From assembly GCA_900554845.1 (NCBI GenBank), contig USIY01000147.1, forward strand, positions 1 through 5,985: a DNA stretch of 5,985 nt, read 5' to 3'. The DNA is from an uncultured Bacteroidales bacterium. GTDB lineage: Bacteria; Bacteroidota; Bacteroidia; Bacteroidales; Muribaculaceae. A program made the translations under genes and the position numbers. Positions 1 to 5,367 of the stretch are shown here, one piece after another. Each line of letters opens with the position of its first letter. Positions within the stretch are counted from its first letter, which is position 1. A model generated the notes under the pieces. It was not told where the DNA came from. It did not search any database and saw only the letters and a program-made list of their open reading frames with translations.

Positions 1-966
1 CATGTCTATAGATTTACGATAATGTTCTATGGATTCGTCATAATCACCGTTGAATTTTTCAGCCGTGGCGAGTCGGCTCAACGCCGCGGCGTGTTCCTTG
101 CTGTCAGGAGCCTTTTGTTCGTAATAATCCAAAGACAATCGGTATTCGTGCTTGGCTTCCGCATGGCGTTTCATCGCCGAAAGGGCGTTTCCTATTCCTT
201 TACGGCATTCCGCGACAGCCGGATCTGATTTTTCGGAGGGGTGACGTCCATAGTAGTCTATTGCTTTTCTGTAAGTTTCTATGGCTGCTTCATATTTCTT
301 TCCCAGAAAGTCATATACCGCGGCCTTGTATATCCACTGTATATAGTCTTCGGACTCGCCGTTTTCTTTCAGCTCCATTTTCGCCGCCATCATGGCATAA
401 TCCGCCGCCGAGACAAATTCCCGGGTGTTGAAGAGAAAAATGGAGTATGATCGGCAGGCACGTATTTTCTGAGTCTCGGTCATGTCCATGTCAAAGGCTT
501 TCAGATAGCATTCCTTGGCTTTGGCGTTGTTGCCGGTGCTCATGTAATATTCGGCTCTGTCGATCATGCATCCAGGCTCGGAACAAGGTAACGTCAGTTC
601 ATGCCTATTGTGCTCCTCGCACAATGCCATTGTACGGGTAATGCCTTCAGAGTCGCCTGTCTCGTTGTATATCGCTGTCAGGAAACTCAAGATCTGCTCG
701 TAAGCCTTGCCGAATTTCTTGACTTTTTTCAAAGCGAACTCCCAGCTTTGGGCTGCGTGGTTGAGATTGTCGGCACGGAAGAACATAACGGCGAGGTCAT
801 TGCATGACGTGCTGTCGGCGTCGGCGCATTCTTTGGCTATGATCTTGTCAATGTCGGCACCTGTCGCTGTTGCCTTGGAAAACATTTCCTGTGCCCGTTG
901 TGTCTGTGCATGACCGGTGATACATGTGAATATGGAGATTATTATCAATATCAGGTGCTTCGTCAT
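1..966 (-). CDS. Exported tetratricopeptide-repeat (TPR) protein, N-terminal part, truncated by the window edge
   Basis: Reading the minus strand from the ATG at 966 gives 322 uninterrupted codons to base 1, with no stop, so the C-terminus lies outside the window. Residues 1-20 form a signal peptide: a short basic start, the hydrophobic run LILIIISIF, and a likely cut after GHA before Q21. From about residue 135 onward the protein is a series of TPR-like helical pairs, roughly 135-166, 170-200, 211-240, 252-283 and 293-322. The clearest have the G-x-Y-x-x-A-I-x-x-Y pattern (LGKKYEAAIETYRKAI near 221-236 and NGDYDESIEHYRKSI near 306-320). Residues 30-130 look helical but are more degenerate. 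TPR proteins usually act as protein-protein scaffolds; in Bacteroidales, exported ones often continue into a membrane segment and a DNA-binding or kinase domain, which cannot be judged here. A TAACTTTG promoter element lies upstream. The gene call is firm; the specific function is unknown. Confidence 0.9.
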   Translation of the reverse strand, partial: MTKHLILIIISIFTCITGHAQTQRAQEMFSKATATGADIDKIIAKECADADSTSCNDLAVMFFRADNLNHAAQSWEFALKKVKKFGKAYEQILSFLTAIYNETGDSEGITRTMALCEEHNRHELTLPCSEPGCMIDRAEYYMSTGNNAKAKECYLKAFDMDMTETQKIRACRSYSIFLFNTREFVSAADYAMMAAKMELKENGESEDYIQWIYKAAVYDFLGKKYEAAIETYRKAIDYYGRHPSEKSDPAVAECRKGIGNALSAMKRHAEAKHEYRLSLDYYEQKAPDSKEHAAALSRLATAEKFNGDYDESIEHYRKSIDM

Positions 967-1036
967 ATGTTGAGGTCGGATATAGTGCTTCAATAGATTT
1001 AATCGGAGTGGATGCACCGATAACTATTAACTATTG

Positions 1037-1044
1037 CAAAGTTA
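1037..1044 (-). promoter_or_regulatory. Bacteroidetes-type -7 promoter element for the TPR gene
   Basis: On the minus strand this reads TAACTTTG, an exact match to the Bacteroidetes consensus TAnnTTTG, followed by C as is common. It lies about 70 bases upstream of the ATG at 966, giving a predicted leader of roughly 60-65 nt. The -33 region has only a weak TTAGTG around the expected place. The surrounding 1020-1090 stretch is strongly AT-rich, unlike the repeat region next to it. Confidence 0.6.
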
Positions 1045-1210
1045 ATCTTTTTACTTTATAATTCACTAATCTTCCGTAAAATAAATTAATCAAAGATGCA
1101 ACAACGTCATTGTAATGTAGGGTCTACCGACGGTTCTGTTCGCGACAGTGTTTTATCTGTGTTATCTCTAAGAAACTTAACATATTCAAAATTTGTGTAT
1201 ATACAGTTAA

Positions 1211-1340
1211 GTGGAAATACGCGACCGCCTATGGGGTCGCCGGCTACCGCGATACCTCCCCGGGGTCACAGAACCAGCCCGCGGGCTGGTTCTGTGACCC
1301 CGGGCCAAAATACGCAACCTCTCCGAGGTTGGGAAGTTGC
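1211..1340 (+). repeat. Modular hairpin repeat element, copy A
   Basis: The order of parts is: GAAATAC (1214-1220); hairpin 1 with arms GCGACC (1221-1226) and GGTCGC (1235-1240), extendable by CC/GG around a TAT loop; an 18-base linker beginning CGGCTACCGCGA; a 46-bp perfect palindrome (1259-1304); the junction CCAAAATAC (1305-1313); and hairpin 3, CAACCTC/GAGGTTG (1315-1321/1325-1331) with an alternative GCAAC/GTTGC pairing (1314-1318/1336-1340). The same order recurs on the opposite strand at 1504-1625. The structure resembles REP/BIME-type intergenic elements in general form. I cannot name the family, and no transposase gene is in the window. Confidence 0.75.
1259..1304. repeat. 46-bp perfect palindrome inside copy A
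   Basis: The left arm 1259-1281 and right arm 1282-1304 are exact reverse complements over 23 bases, with no spacer. The centre is CCCGCGGG and both ends are CCCGGGG/CCCCGGG. Pairing stops at the next base on each side (C1258 against C1305). As DNA it could extrude a cruciform; as RNA it would form a very stable hairpin. No T-tract follows (CCAAAATACG), so it is not a conventional intrinsic terminator on the plus strand. Confidence 0.9.
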
Positions 1341-1395
1341 ACCGATGGATCAAATTAGCATATATCAGCATTTATTTTCACGATTTCGCAGACAT

Positions 1396-1500
1396 CCCGG
1401 GTGAGTTTGTATGATATATTTCAGGGTTATGTGAACCCCGAGTCAGTTTGTACGATATATTTGAGGACTCCGGGGCGCCCCGAGTCAGTTATGCGATCTG
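1396..1500. repeat. 41-42 bp imperfect tandem repeat, about 2.5 copies
   Basis: Successive copies start near 1396, 1436 and 1478. Copies 1 and 2 share GTTTGTAYGATATATTT (1405-1421 and 1446-1462, one difference), offset by 41 bases. Copies 2 and 3 share CCCCGAGTCAGTT (1436 and 1478), offset by 42; copy 3 then diverges (ATGCGATCTG). Small hairpins lie between copies: GGGTT/AACCC (1424-1428/1434-1438) and GACTCcGGGGC/GCCCCGAGTC (around 1467-1486, one bulged base). Confidence 0.7.
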
Positions 1501-1503
1501 CTT

Positions 1504-1625
1504 CACGACCCCGTAGGCGGTCGTGTATTTTGGCCAAGGGTCGGGGCATCGGCCACCGGCTGGAGCCCCGACCCTTGGTTGTGTCTCTTCGCGTAGCCAG
1601 CGACCCTGTAGGGGTCGTGTATTTC
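1504..1625 (-). repeat. Modular hairpin repeat element, copy B, inverted relative to copy A
   Basis: Read on the minus strand the parts are: GAAATAC (1625-1619); hairpin 1 (1618-1600, CGACCC paired with GGGTCG); a 21-base linker beginning TGGCTACGCGA (1599-1579); a large hairpin with perfect 14-bp arms (1565-1578 and 1534-1547); the junction CCAAAATAC (1533-1525); and hairpin 3, CACGACC/GGTCGTG (1519-1525/1504-1510). Order, junction and spacing match copy A, although the large stem has a different sequence and a loop region. Hairpin 3 of this copy closely resembles hairpin 1 of copy A (ACGACCGCCTACGGGGTCGT against GCGACCGCCTATGGGGTCGC), which suggests interchangeable modules. Confidence 0.75.
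1534..1578. repeat. Large stem-loop of copy B
   Basis: CCAAGGGTCGGGGC (1534-1547) is the exact reverse complement of 1565-1578. Inside the loop a second stem can form between CGGCC (1550-1554) and GGCTG (1558-1562, one G-T pair), with ACC as its loop and a 2x2 internal loop between the two stems. It occupies the same place in copy B that the 46-bp palindrome occupies in copy A. Confidence 0.85.
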
Positions 1626-1651
1626 TAAGAAAACATATACAGGGGGTAGAG

Positions 1652-1682
1652 ATACGCAACCTCTCCGAAGTTGGGAAGTCGC
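1652..1682 (+). repeat. Isolated copy of the hairpin-3 module (31-bp direct repeat of 1310-1340)
   Basis: This stretch matches 1310-1340 at 29 of 31 bases, starting ATACGCAACCTCTCCGA. The two differences fall in the pairing arms: G1327 corresponds to A1669 and T1338 to C1680. The CAACCTC/GAAGTTG stem here has one mismatch. A weaker third copy (GAAGTTGGAAAGTC) follows at about 1710-1723, next to a small GGTTTgaAAACC hairpin. Confidence 0.75.
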
Positions 1683-1787
1683 GTCGAAACCAAACGTCAA
1701 CGTATAACGAAGTTGGAAAGTCAAGGTTTGAAAACCGCCTTTCCATCGTGTGTGCATGATCAAAAGGACTCGATAGCTTAGTTGCGG

Positions 1788-2393
1788 TTATCTGTCTATC
1801 AATGGCAATAGGCGGGATTCGAAAACTTGTTTGTCAATCAGACGGTAATGCGGGTGGTATGCCACGTTGTATCGTCGGCTGTGATGACAAACGTAATTGC
1901 CTGTCGCCAACAGAGAATCTATCCGGCATTTGTCCGCTGAATAGTTTTCTATGTCAGCGGGAATGTCAGATAGAATCTCGTTCCATTCGGCCGACCATTC
2001 TTCAATTGAAGGAAATTTGATTTTTGCCGCGCTTTCCAAGAAGGCGCTGAAAAAGATATCTTCGGATACGACCCCCTCTTTGACAAGAGAAAGATTAACG
2101 CGGTAGAAATTCTTTCCTGCGCCTGCGGGTTCATAATAGGGTAGGGATGATGTCTCCATCTTTTCGATTTCTGTACGCAAATATTTTCTTGCCGCGGCTG
2201 TATCCGCTACAAGATGGCCCGGCCCGAATCTGTCCTGGAAAAAGCTTTTGTAAATGTCCTGTACGGTCGATTGTGGATATTCGCGGAGCATCTTTCGGAT
2301 AACGTCATGATATACGCCTTGCGGCAGAGCACGTCCGGAGATAATCATGATGGCACAGATGGACAATATTGTTCCGATTGTTTTGATTTTCAT
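1788..2393 (-). CDS. Exported protein of unknown function, 201 residues
   Basis: The ATG at 2393 begins a protein with a typical signal peptide (MKIKTIG, then the hydrophobic run TILSICAIMIISG), probably cut around residues 22-26. The mature part is about 175 residues, mixed helical and soluble-looking, with no further membrane segment. Distinctive stretches are FFQDRFGPGHL (residues 51-61), FYRVNL (96-101), CHHSRRYN (169-176) and YHPHYRLI (179-186). I have the impression of a family seen in other Bacteroidetes with the same FG-x-GH and PHYR patterns, but I cannot name a domain or an activity. The clustered histidines (H60, H170, H171, H180, H182) could be ligands or catalytic, which is inference only. 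The gene stands alone, transcribed away from the esterase operon from a TAATTTTG promoter with a short leader. Coding status is secure; function is not assigned. Confidence 0.88.
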   Translation of the reverse strand: MKIKTIGTILSICAIMIISGRALPQGVYHDVIRKMLREYPQSTVQDIYKSFFQDRFGPGHLVADTAAARKYLRTEIEKMETSSLPYYEPAGAGKNFYRVNLSLVKEGVVSEDIFFSAFLESAAKIKFPSIEEWSAEWNEILSDIPADIENYSADKCRIDSLLATGNYVCHHSRRYNVAYHPHYRLIDKQVFESRLLPLIDR

Positions 2394-2425
2394 TTTCTAT
2401 GGTGGCTATTTTAGACAGCCGTTTA

Positions 2426-2433
2426 CAAAATTA
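2426..2433 (-). promoter_or_regulatory. -7 promoter element for the exported unknown protein
   Basis: The minus strand reads TAATTTTG, an exact TAnnTTTG match, about 33 bases upstream of the ATG at 2393. This predicts a leader of roughly 25 nt. A TTG on the minus strand near 2456-2458 is a loose candidate for the -33 element. It lies about 50 bp from the divergent plus-strand element at 2486-2493. Confidence 0.65.
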
Positions 2434-2485
2434 TAATATTTGGCACTTCTATGAACAATTTATGGCGAATTTTGTCAATTTTTAG

Positions 2486-2493
2486 TAATTTTG
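2486..2493 (+). promoter_or_regulatory. -7 promoter element for the esterase-phosphatase-regulator operon
   Basis: TAATTTTG matches TAnnTTTG exactly and lies 30 bases upstream of the ATG at 2524, predicting a leader of about 20-25 nt. The best -33 candidate is only TTTATG at 2459-2464. It is the only good promoter I see before the three overlapping genes, so it probably drives all of them. Its core is identical to the divergent element at 2426-2433. Confidence 0.65.
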
Positions 2494-2523
2494 TGGTACT
2501 GAATATAACAATACACCGAACTA

Positions 2524-3975
2524 ATGAAAAACTTAAAGGGAATCGCGGCTATGGCAGTGCTTGCAGCTGTCGCGGCTGCAGGCGTGGATGTAAACGCCGA
2601 GGTGAGGCCGGCATCGATGATAGGTGACAATATGATTCTGCCGCAGAATACGGATGCAAAGTTATGGGGAACGGCTGATCCAGGAGAAAAGGTGACAGTG
2701 ATTCCATCGTGGAGCGGCAAGAAATATGAGACCACGGCCGACAGAACCGGAGAATGGTCCCTGGCAGTCGCCACACCGGAGGGTTCGTTCGCTCCGATGT
2801 CCCTGCAGATATATGGAGAGACAGGCCCGGCAAGAAATATACACAATTTGCTGATAGGAGAGGTGTGGCTCGCCTCCGGACAGTCCAATATGGAGATGCC
2901 GTTGAAAGGTTTCGACGGATGCATAGTGAAGGACGGTTTCAAGGAGATAGCCGGTTCCAACGCCTATGCCGACAGAGTGAGGTTTTTCACAGTTCCCAAT
3001 AAACAGAGCTATACGCCTCAGGACGATGTCGACGCTCATTGGACGGTGCCTTCTCCCGAGACTTCTCCTGAGTATTCGGCTGTGGCATGGCATTTCGCCA
3101 AGCAGACGTCCGACGTCCTGCAGGTGCCTGTGGGGATAGTTCGCGCCGCTTACGGAGGCTCGAGAGTGGAAAGCTGGCTGCCGGCGGATATTCTGAAGAA
3201 TTACAAGGACGTGGATCTGGATCCGAAAGCCATAGAGGCATACAATCCCTCGTGGGAACGCCCGTTGTTGATGTACAATGCCATGTTCAATCCCGTATGT
3301 AATTATTCTTACAACGGCATCATATGGTATCAGGGATGCTCCAACGTGAACCAGGCCGACACTTACGCCGACCGTCTGGAGACGATGGTGCGTCACTGGC
3401 GCAACCAGATAGGGCGCGGTGACATACCATTCTATGCCGTGGAGATAGCCCCTTATGAATATGGCAGCGGCAAGTCGCCCTATCTGCGTCTGGCGCAGTG
3501 GGACGCTGTCAAGGCTCTTCCTAACGCCGACATGATATGTATAAACGATCTGGTGCAGCCCAACGAGAAATACAACATACACCCTGGAGACAAGGAGAGC
3601 GTGGGCAGGCGTCTCAGCGACTTGGCGCTTAACAAGACATACGGTAAAAAACAGTTCATGGAAGGAAGTCCGCGATACACAGGCCATCGTGTTGACGGCG
3701 ACAAAATGATTGTGGGTATAGAATCAAAGAACAAGGGCATCTGCAGCAACTACGATATCCGGGGATTCGAAATAGCGGGTGACGACGGTGAATTCTACGA
3801 GGTGAATCCGGCGGACGTGACGTTCCTCTGGCAGACGAATGAATTCCAGCTCACCAACCCGAATGTGAAGAATCCAAAGTATGTGCGCTATGGCTTCAGG
3901 GACTTCATGCCCGGCACCGTTTTCGGAGGAAATCATCTCCCTTTGATTCCGTTCAGCAGCAAGCTTGACAAATAA
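2524..3975 (+). CDS. Exported sialate O-acetylesterase-like protein (SASA family, SGNH-type hydrolase)
   Basis: The 483-residue protein has a signal peptide of about 25 residues (hydrophobic AAMAVLAAVAAAG, likely cut after VNA). A beta-rich N-terminal part (about 26-105) has the family's 'DNMILPQ ... W-G-x-A-x-P-G-E-x-V' opening. The catalytic domain follows: nucleophile Ser121 in WLASGQSNMEMP, the oxyanion-hole glycine region AAYGGSRVESWLP (208-220), the Asn motif IIWYQGCSNV (267-275, Asn274), and the histidine motif NIHPGDKESVGRRL (351-364, His353). The C-terminal part ends GGNHLPLIPF, as is usual for the family. Members remove O-acetyl groups from sialic acids or other glycans, here in the periplasm or at the cell surface. 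Two positions differ from the pattern I regard as most typical: Cys272 where Glu is common (WYQGESN), and Asn351 in place of Asp before IHP. Both may be subfamily variants. First gene of the operon; its stop overlaps the next start (TAATG). The exact substrate is not determined. Confidence 0.9.
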   Translation: MKNLKGIAAMAVLAAVAAAGVDVNAEVRPASMIGDNMILPQNTDAKLWGTADPGEKVTVIPSWSGKKYETTADRTGEWSLAVATPEGSFAPMSLQIYGETGPARNIHNLLIGEVWLASGQSNMEMPLKGFDGCIVKDGFKEIAGSNAYADRVRFFTVPNKQSYTPQDDVDAHWTVPSPETSPEYSAVAWHFAKQTSDVLQVPVGIVRAAYGGSRVESWLPADILKNYKDVDLDPKAIEAYNPSWERPLLMYNAMFNPVCNYSYNGIIWYQGCSNVNQADTYADRLETMVRHWRNQIGRGDIPFYAVEIAPYEYGSGKSPYLRLAQWDAVKALPNADMICINDLVQPNEKYNIHPGDKESVGRRLSDLALNKTYGKKQFMEGSPRYTGHRVDGDKMIVGIESKNKGICSNYDIRGFEIAGDDGEFYEVNPADVTFLWQTNEFQLTNPNVKNPKYVRYGFRDFMPGTVFGGNHLPLIPFSSKLDK

Positions 3976-4769
3976 TGGAATCTAATATGGAAATATTGGA
4001 TCTTGACAAAGTGCGCGGACAGGTGGAAACCTGGGCACGTGAGGCCGGGCGGATACATCTGCGTTATTTCCGTTCGAACGATCTGCGGATAGACACCAAA
4101 TACAATTCCTATGATGTCGTGACGCGCGCCGACAAGGAATCGGAGGCGCTGATAATAGGAAAGATCCGCGAGGCATATCCTGAGCATTCAATACTCGCGG
4201 AGGAATCGGGAGAACATGATCAGCCGGGACATTGGCGCTGGGTGATAGATCCCCTTGACGGCACTACCAACTACAGTTCAGGACTTCCTATTTTCTGTGT
4301 CTCGATAGCGTTGGAGCGCGACGGGGAGTCGGTAGTGGGAGTGGTGTATGCCCCGTACCTCGACGAAATGTTCACGGCGGTGAAAGGCCGGGGGGCGACG
4401 TTGAACGGCAAACCAATAAATTGCTCGGTAAAAACATCGCTTGCCGAGTGTGTGGTTTCGACGGGACTTCCCGTGAGTAAGAAGGACAATCCCGACAATA
4501 ATATGGCCGCGATGGTGCGTGTGGGCCTTGAAGTCCGAGGTTTGCGGCGTCTGGGATCTGCAGCTATGGATCTGTGCTATACAGCAGCCGGTTACCTTGA
4601 CGCATTCTGGGAATTGGCGCTTCATCGCTGGGATGTCGCTGCCGGTAGTCTTATAGCTTCCGAAGCCGGAGCCCGCGTGGAGTATTATCGTCCCGACAGA
4701 CCTTATTCGATAGTCGCGGCGCCCGGCCCTTTGTTCGCACCGCTGCTATCGTTGATTGAACCGGAATGA
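3975..4769 (+). CDS. Inositol monophosphatase-family phosphatase (SuhB-like)
   Basis: This 264-residue cytoplasmic enzyme has all the metal-binding signatures of the family: ILAEESG (Glu76/Glu77, residues 73-79), WVIDPLDGTTNY (Asp92 and Asp95, 89-100) and HRWDVAAG (Asp220, 217-224). The substrate-side stretch RRLGSAAMDLCYTAAGYLDAFWE (191-213) is of the SuhB/IMPase type. Such enzymes use Mg2+ to hydrolyse inositol phosphates or related sugar and nucleotide phosphates; sequence alone does not separate IMPase from phosphatases acting on PAP or sugar phosphates. Bacteroidales are known to make inositol lipids, so a role there is possible but not shown by context. The length is normal for the family. 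The start overlaps the esterase stop by one base (TAATG); a second ATG at residue 5 (3987) could also be used. The stop overlaps the next gene as ATGA, so translational coupling on both sides is likely. Confidence 0.93.
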   Translation: MESNMEILDLDKVRGQVETWAREAGRIHLRYFRSNDLRIDTKYNSYDVVTRADKESEALIIGKIREAYPEHSILAEESGEHDQPGHWRWVIDPLDGTTNYSSGLPIFCVSIALERDGESVVGVVYAPYLDEMFTAVKGRGATLNGKPINCSVKTSLAECVVSTGLPVSKKDNPDNNMAAMVRVGLEVRGLRRLGSAAMDLCYTAAGYLDAFWELALHRWDVAAGSLIASEAGARVEYYRPDRPYSIVAAPGPLFAPLLSLIEPE

Positions 4770-5293
4770 TAGATATAGAGGGCTGGATGGAAAAGACCGG
4801 GGAGAGGCTCTCGGTCGACGCCAAGACGATATTGCTGAACGAGGGCGACGTCGCCAAAAAGATGTATGTCGTCAAAAAGGGGATACTCAGGTTGTTCCTT
4901 TATGACAGTCAAGGCCGGGACATTACTTTCCAGTTCTTTTTCGAAGGGGATACGGTGGCGTCGTTCAATTCGATGTATTACAAGGAACCGAGCCAGTTCA
5001 ACCTTGAGAGCATAGAACAGTCCGAACTCATAGCCGTGGATGTCGACGACCTGCTTAGATTAAAGAACAGTTCCCCCGAGACCAGGGAAGTGTTTGACCA
5101 AAATATCGTGGAACGATTCAGAAAATATCAGCTTCTGTTTCTGTCAAGGATAAAGAATACTCCTCAGGAACTATATGAGGACTTGTGCAATCAGTGTCCC
5201 GATCTGATCCAAAGGGTTCCACAACACTACATTGCGTCCTATCTCGGCATAACGCCTGTGTCGCTGTCTCGCATCCGTCGGCGTCGAAATTAA
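4766..5293 (+). CDS. Crp/Fnr-family transcriptional regulator
   Basis: The protein has 175 residues. Residues about 15-100 form a cyclic-nucleotide-binding-type beta-roll (ILLNEGDVAKKMYVVKKGILRLFLYDSQGRDITFQFFFEGDTVASF). A long dimerisation helix follows (about 104-131), and the C-terminal helix-turn-helix is VPQHYIASYLGITPVSLSRIRRR (151-173). The glycine turns are kept, but the Arg-Ser/Thr phosphate-binding signature of true cAMP receptors is not visible, so the ligand may be something else or absent. There is no N-terminal cysteine cluster of the FNR iron-sulfur type. Cysteines 141 and 144 (CNQC) lie just before the helix-turn-helix. The start sits in an ATGA overlap with the phosphatase stop, making it the last gene of the operon. 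It is slightly shorter than the usual 185-230 residues, ending immediately after the recognition helix, which is frequent in Bacteroidetes members. Targets are unknown; the gene downstream and its own operon are plausible. Confidence 0.92.
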   Translation: MIDIEGWMEKTGERLSVDAKTILLNEGDVAKKMYVVKKGILRLFLYDSQGRDITFQFFFEGDTVASFNSMYYKEPSQFNLESIEQSELIAVDVDDLLRLKNSSPETREVFDQNIVERFRKYQLLFLSRIKNTPQELYEDLCNQCPDLIQRVPQHYIASYLGITPVSLSRIRRRRN

Positions 5294-5295
5294 CA

Positions 5296-5320
5296 ATTGT
5301 TATCGTCGCATGTCGACAAT
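5296..5320. promoter_or_regulatory. Possible operator: ATTGT-N15-ACAAT inverted repeat
   Basis: ATTGT (5296-5300) and ACAAT (5316-5320) are exact reverse complements separated by 15 bases, in the 74-base gap between the Crp/Fnr gene and the membrane-protein gene, just upstream of the putative -7 element at 5327-5334. Inner bases pair only partly. The half-site spacing is wider than the classical FNR/CRP TTGAT-N4-ATCAA, so assignment to the adjacent regulator is a guess. Five-base arms can occur by chance. Confidence 0.3.
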
Positions 5321-5326
5321 ATTCCT

Positions 5327-5334
5327 CATCTTTG
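5327..5334 (+). promoter_or_regulatory. Possible -7 promoter element for the four-helix membrane protein gene
   Basis: CATCTTTG, followed by C, matches TAnnTTTG at all but the first base and lies 34 bases before the ATG at 5368. This is the same geometry as the two exact promoter elements at 2426-2433 and 2486-2493. TTG at 5297-5299 is a possible but distant -33 element. Confidence 0.45.
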
Positions 5335-5367
5335 CAGCCGGAATTCAAAGCAACTATTCAAGCAATT

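Larger units (their letters stand above)
967..1787. other. 821-base gene-free region holding a promoter and a palindromic repeat mosaic
   Basis: No convincing coding sequence is present. Bases 967-1090 hold the TPR gene leader and promoter, and I see nothing in 1091-1190. Bases 1194-1730 are packed with palindromes and repeats, listed separately. Bases 1731-1787 are the 3' flank of the minus-strand gene ending at 1788, where I see no strong hairpin-plus-T-tract terminator. Reading frames of 75-102 codons cross the repeats on both strands, but they are composed of palindromic DNA and have no recognisable protein features. Confidence 0.8.

Noticed and set aside
22..913. Several plus-strand frames of 64-69 codons
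   Set aside because: They are antisense to the TPR gene, which reads through without a stop on the minus strand and has a signal peptide and repeats.
1259..1304. Intrinsic terminator
   Set aside because: The stem is extremely strong, but neither side is followed by a T-run in the direction of transcription, and no gene ends next to it.
1096..1404. Open frame of 102 codons on the plus strand
   Set aside because: It runs straight through copy A, including the 46-bp palindrome, has no promoter or domain character, and its composition (Pro, Arg, Gly, Thr) follows from GC-rich palindromic DNA.
1194..1730. CRISPR array
   Set aside because: The repeats are palindromic, of different kinds and irregularly spaced, with no constant repeat alternating with unique spacers of equal length.
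1401..1763. Overlapping open frames of 75-86 codons on both strands
   Set aside because: They lie over the tandem repeat and copy B; frames open on both strands at once are expected in palindromic DNA.
1194..1763. Insertion sequence or transposon remnant
   Set aside because: No transposase fragment is readable in any frame, and no flanking target-site duplication was found; only repeat DNA is present.
2662..3687. 341-codon open frame on the minus strand inside the esterase gene
   Set aside because: The plus strand has a full family match with signal peptide and catalytic motifs over the same bases. The antisense product has no recognisable features and is a codon-bias shadow.
5185..5367. 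Upstream extension of the membrane-protein frame
   Set aside because: It overlaps the Crp/Fnr gene by over 100 bases, has no membrane or domain character, and would place the start before the promoter-like element; the ATG at 5368 fits better.
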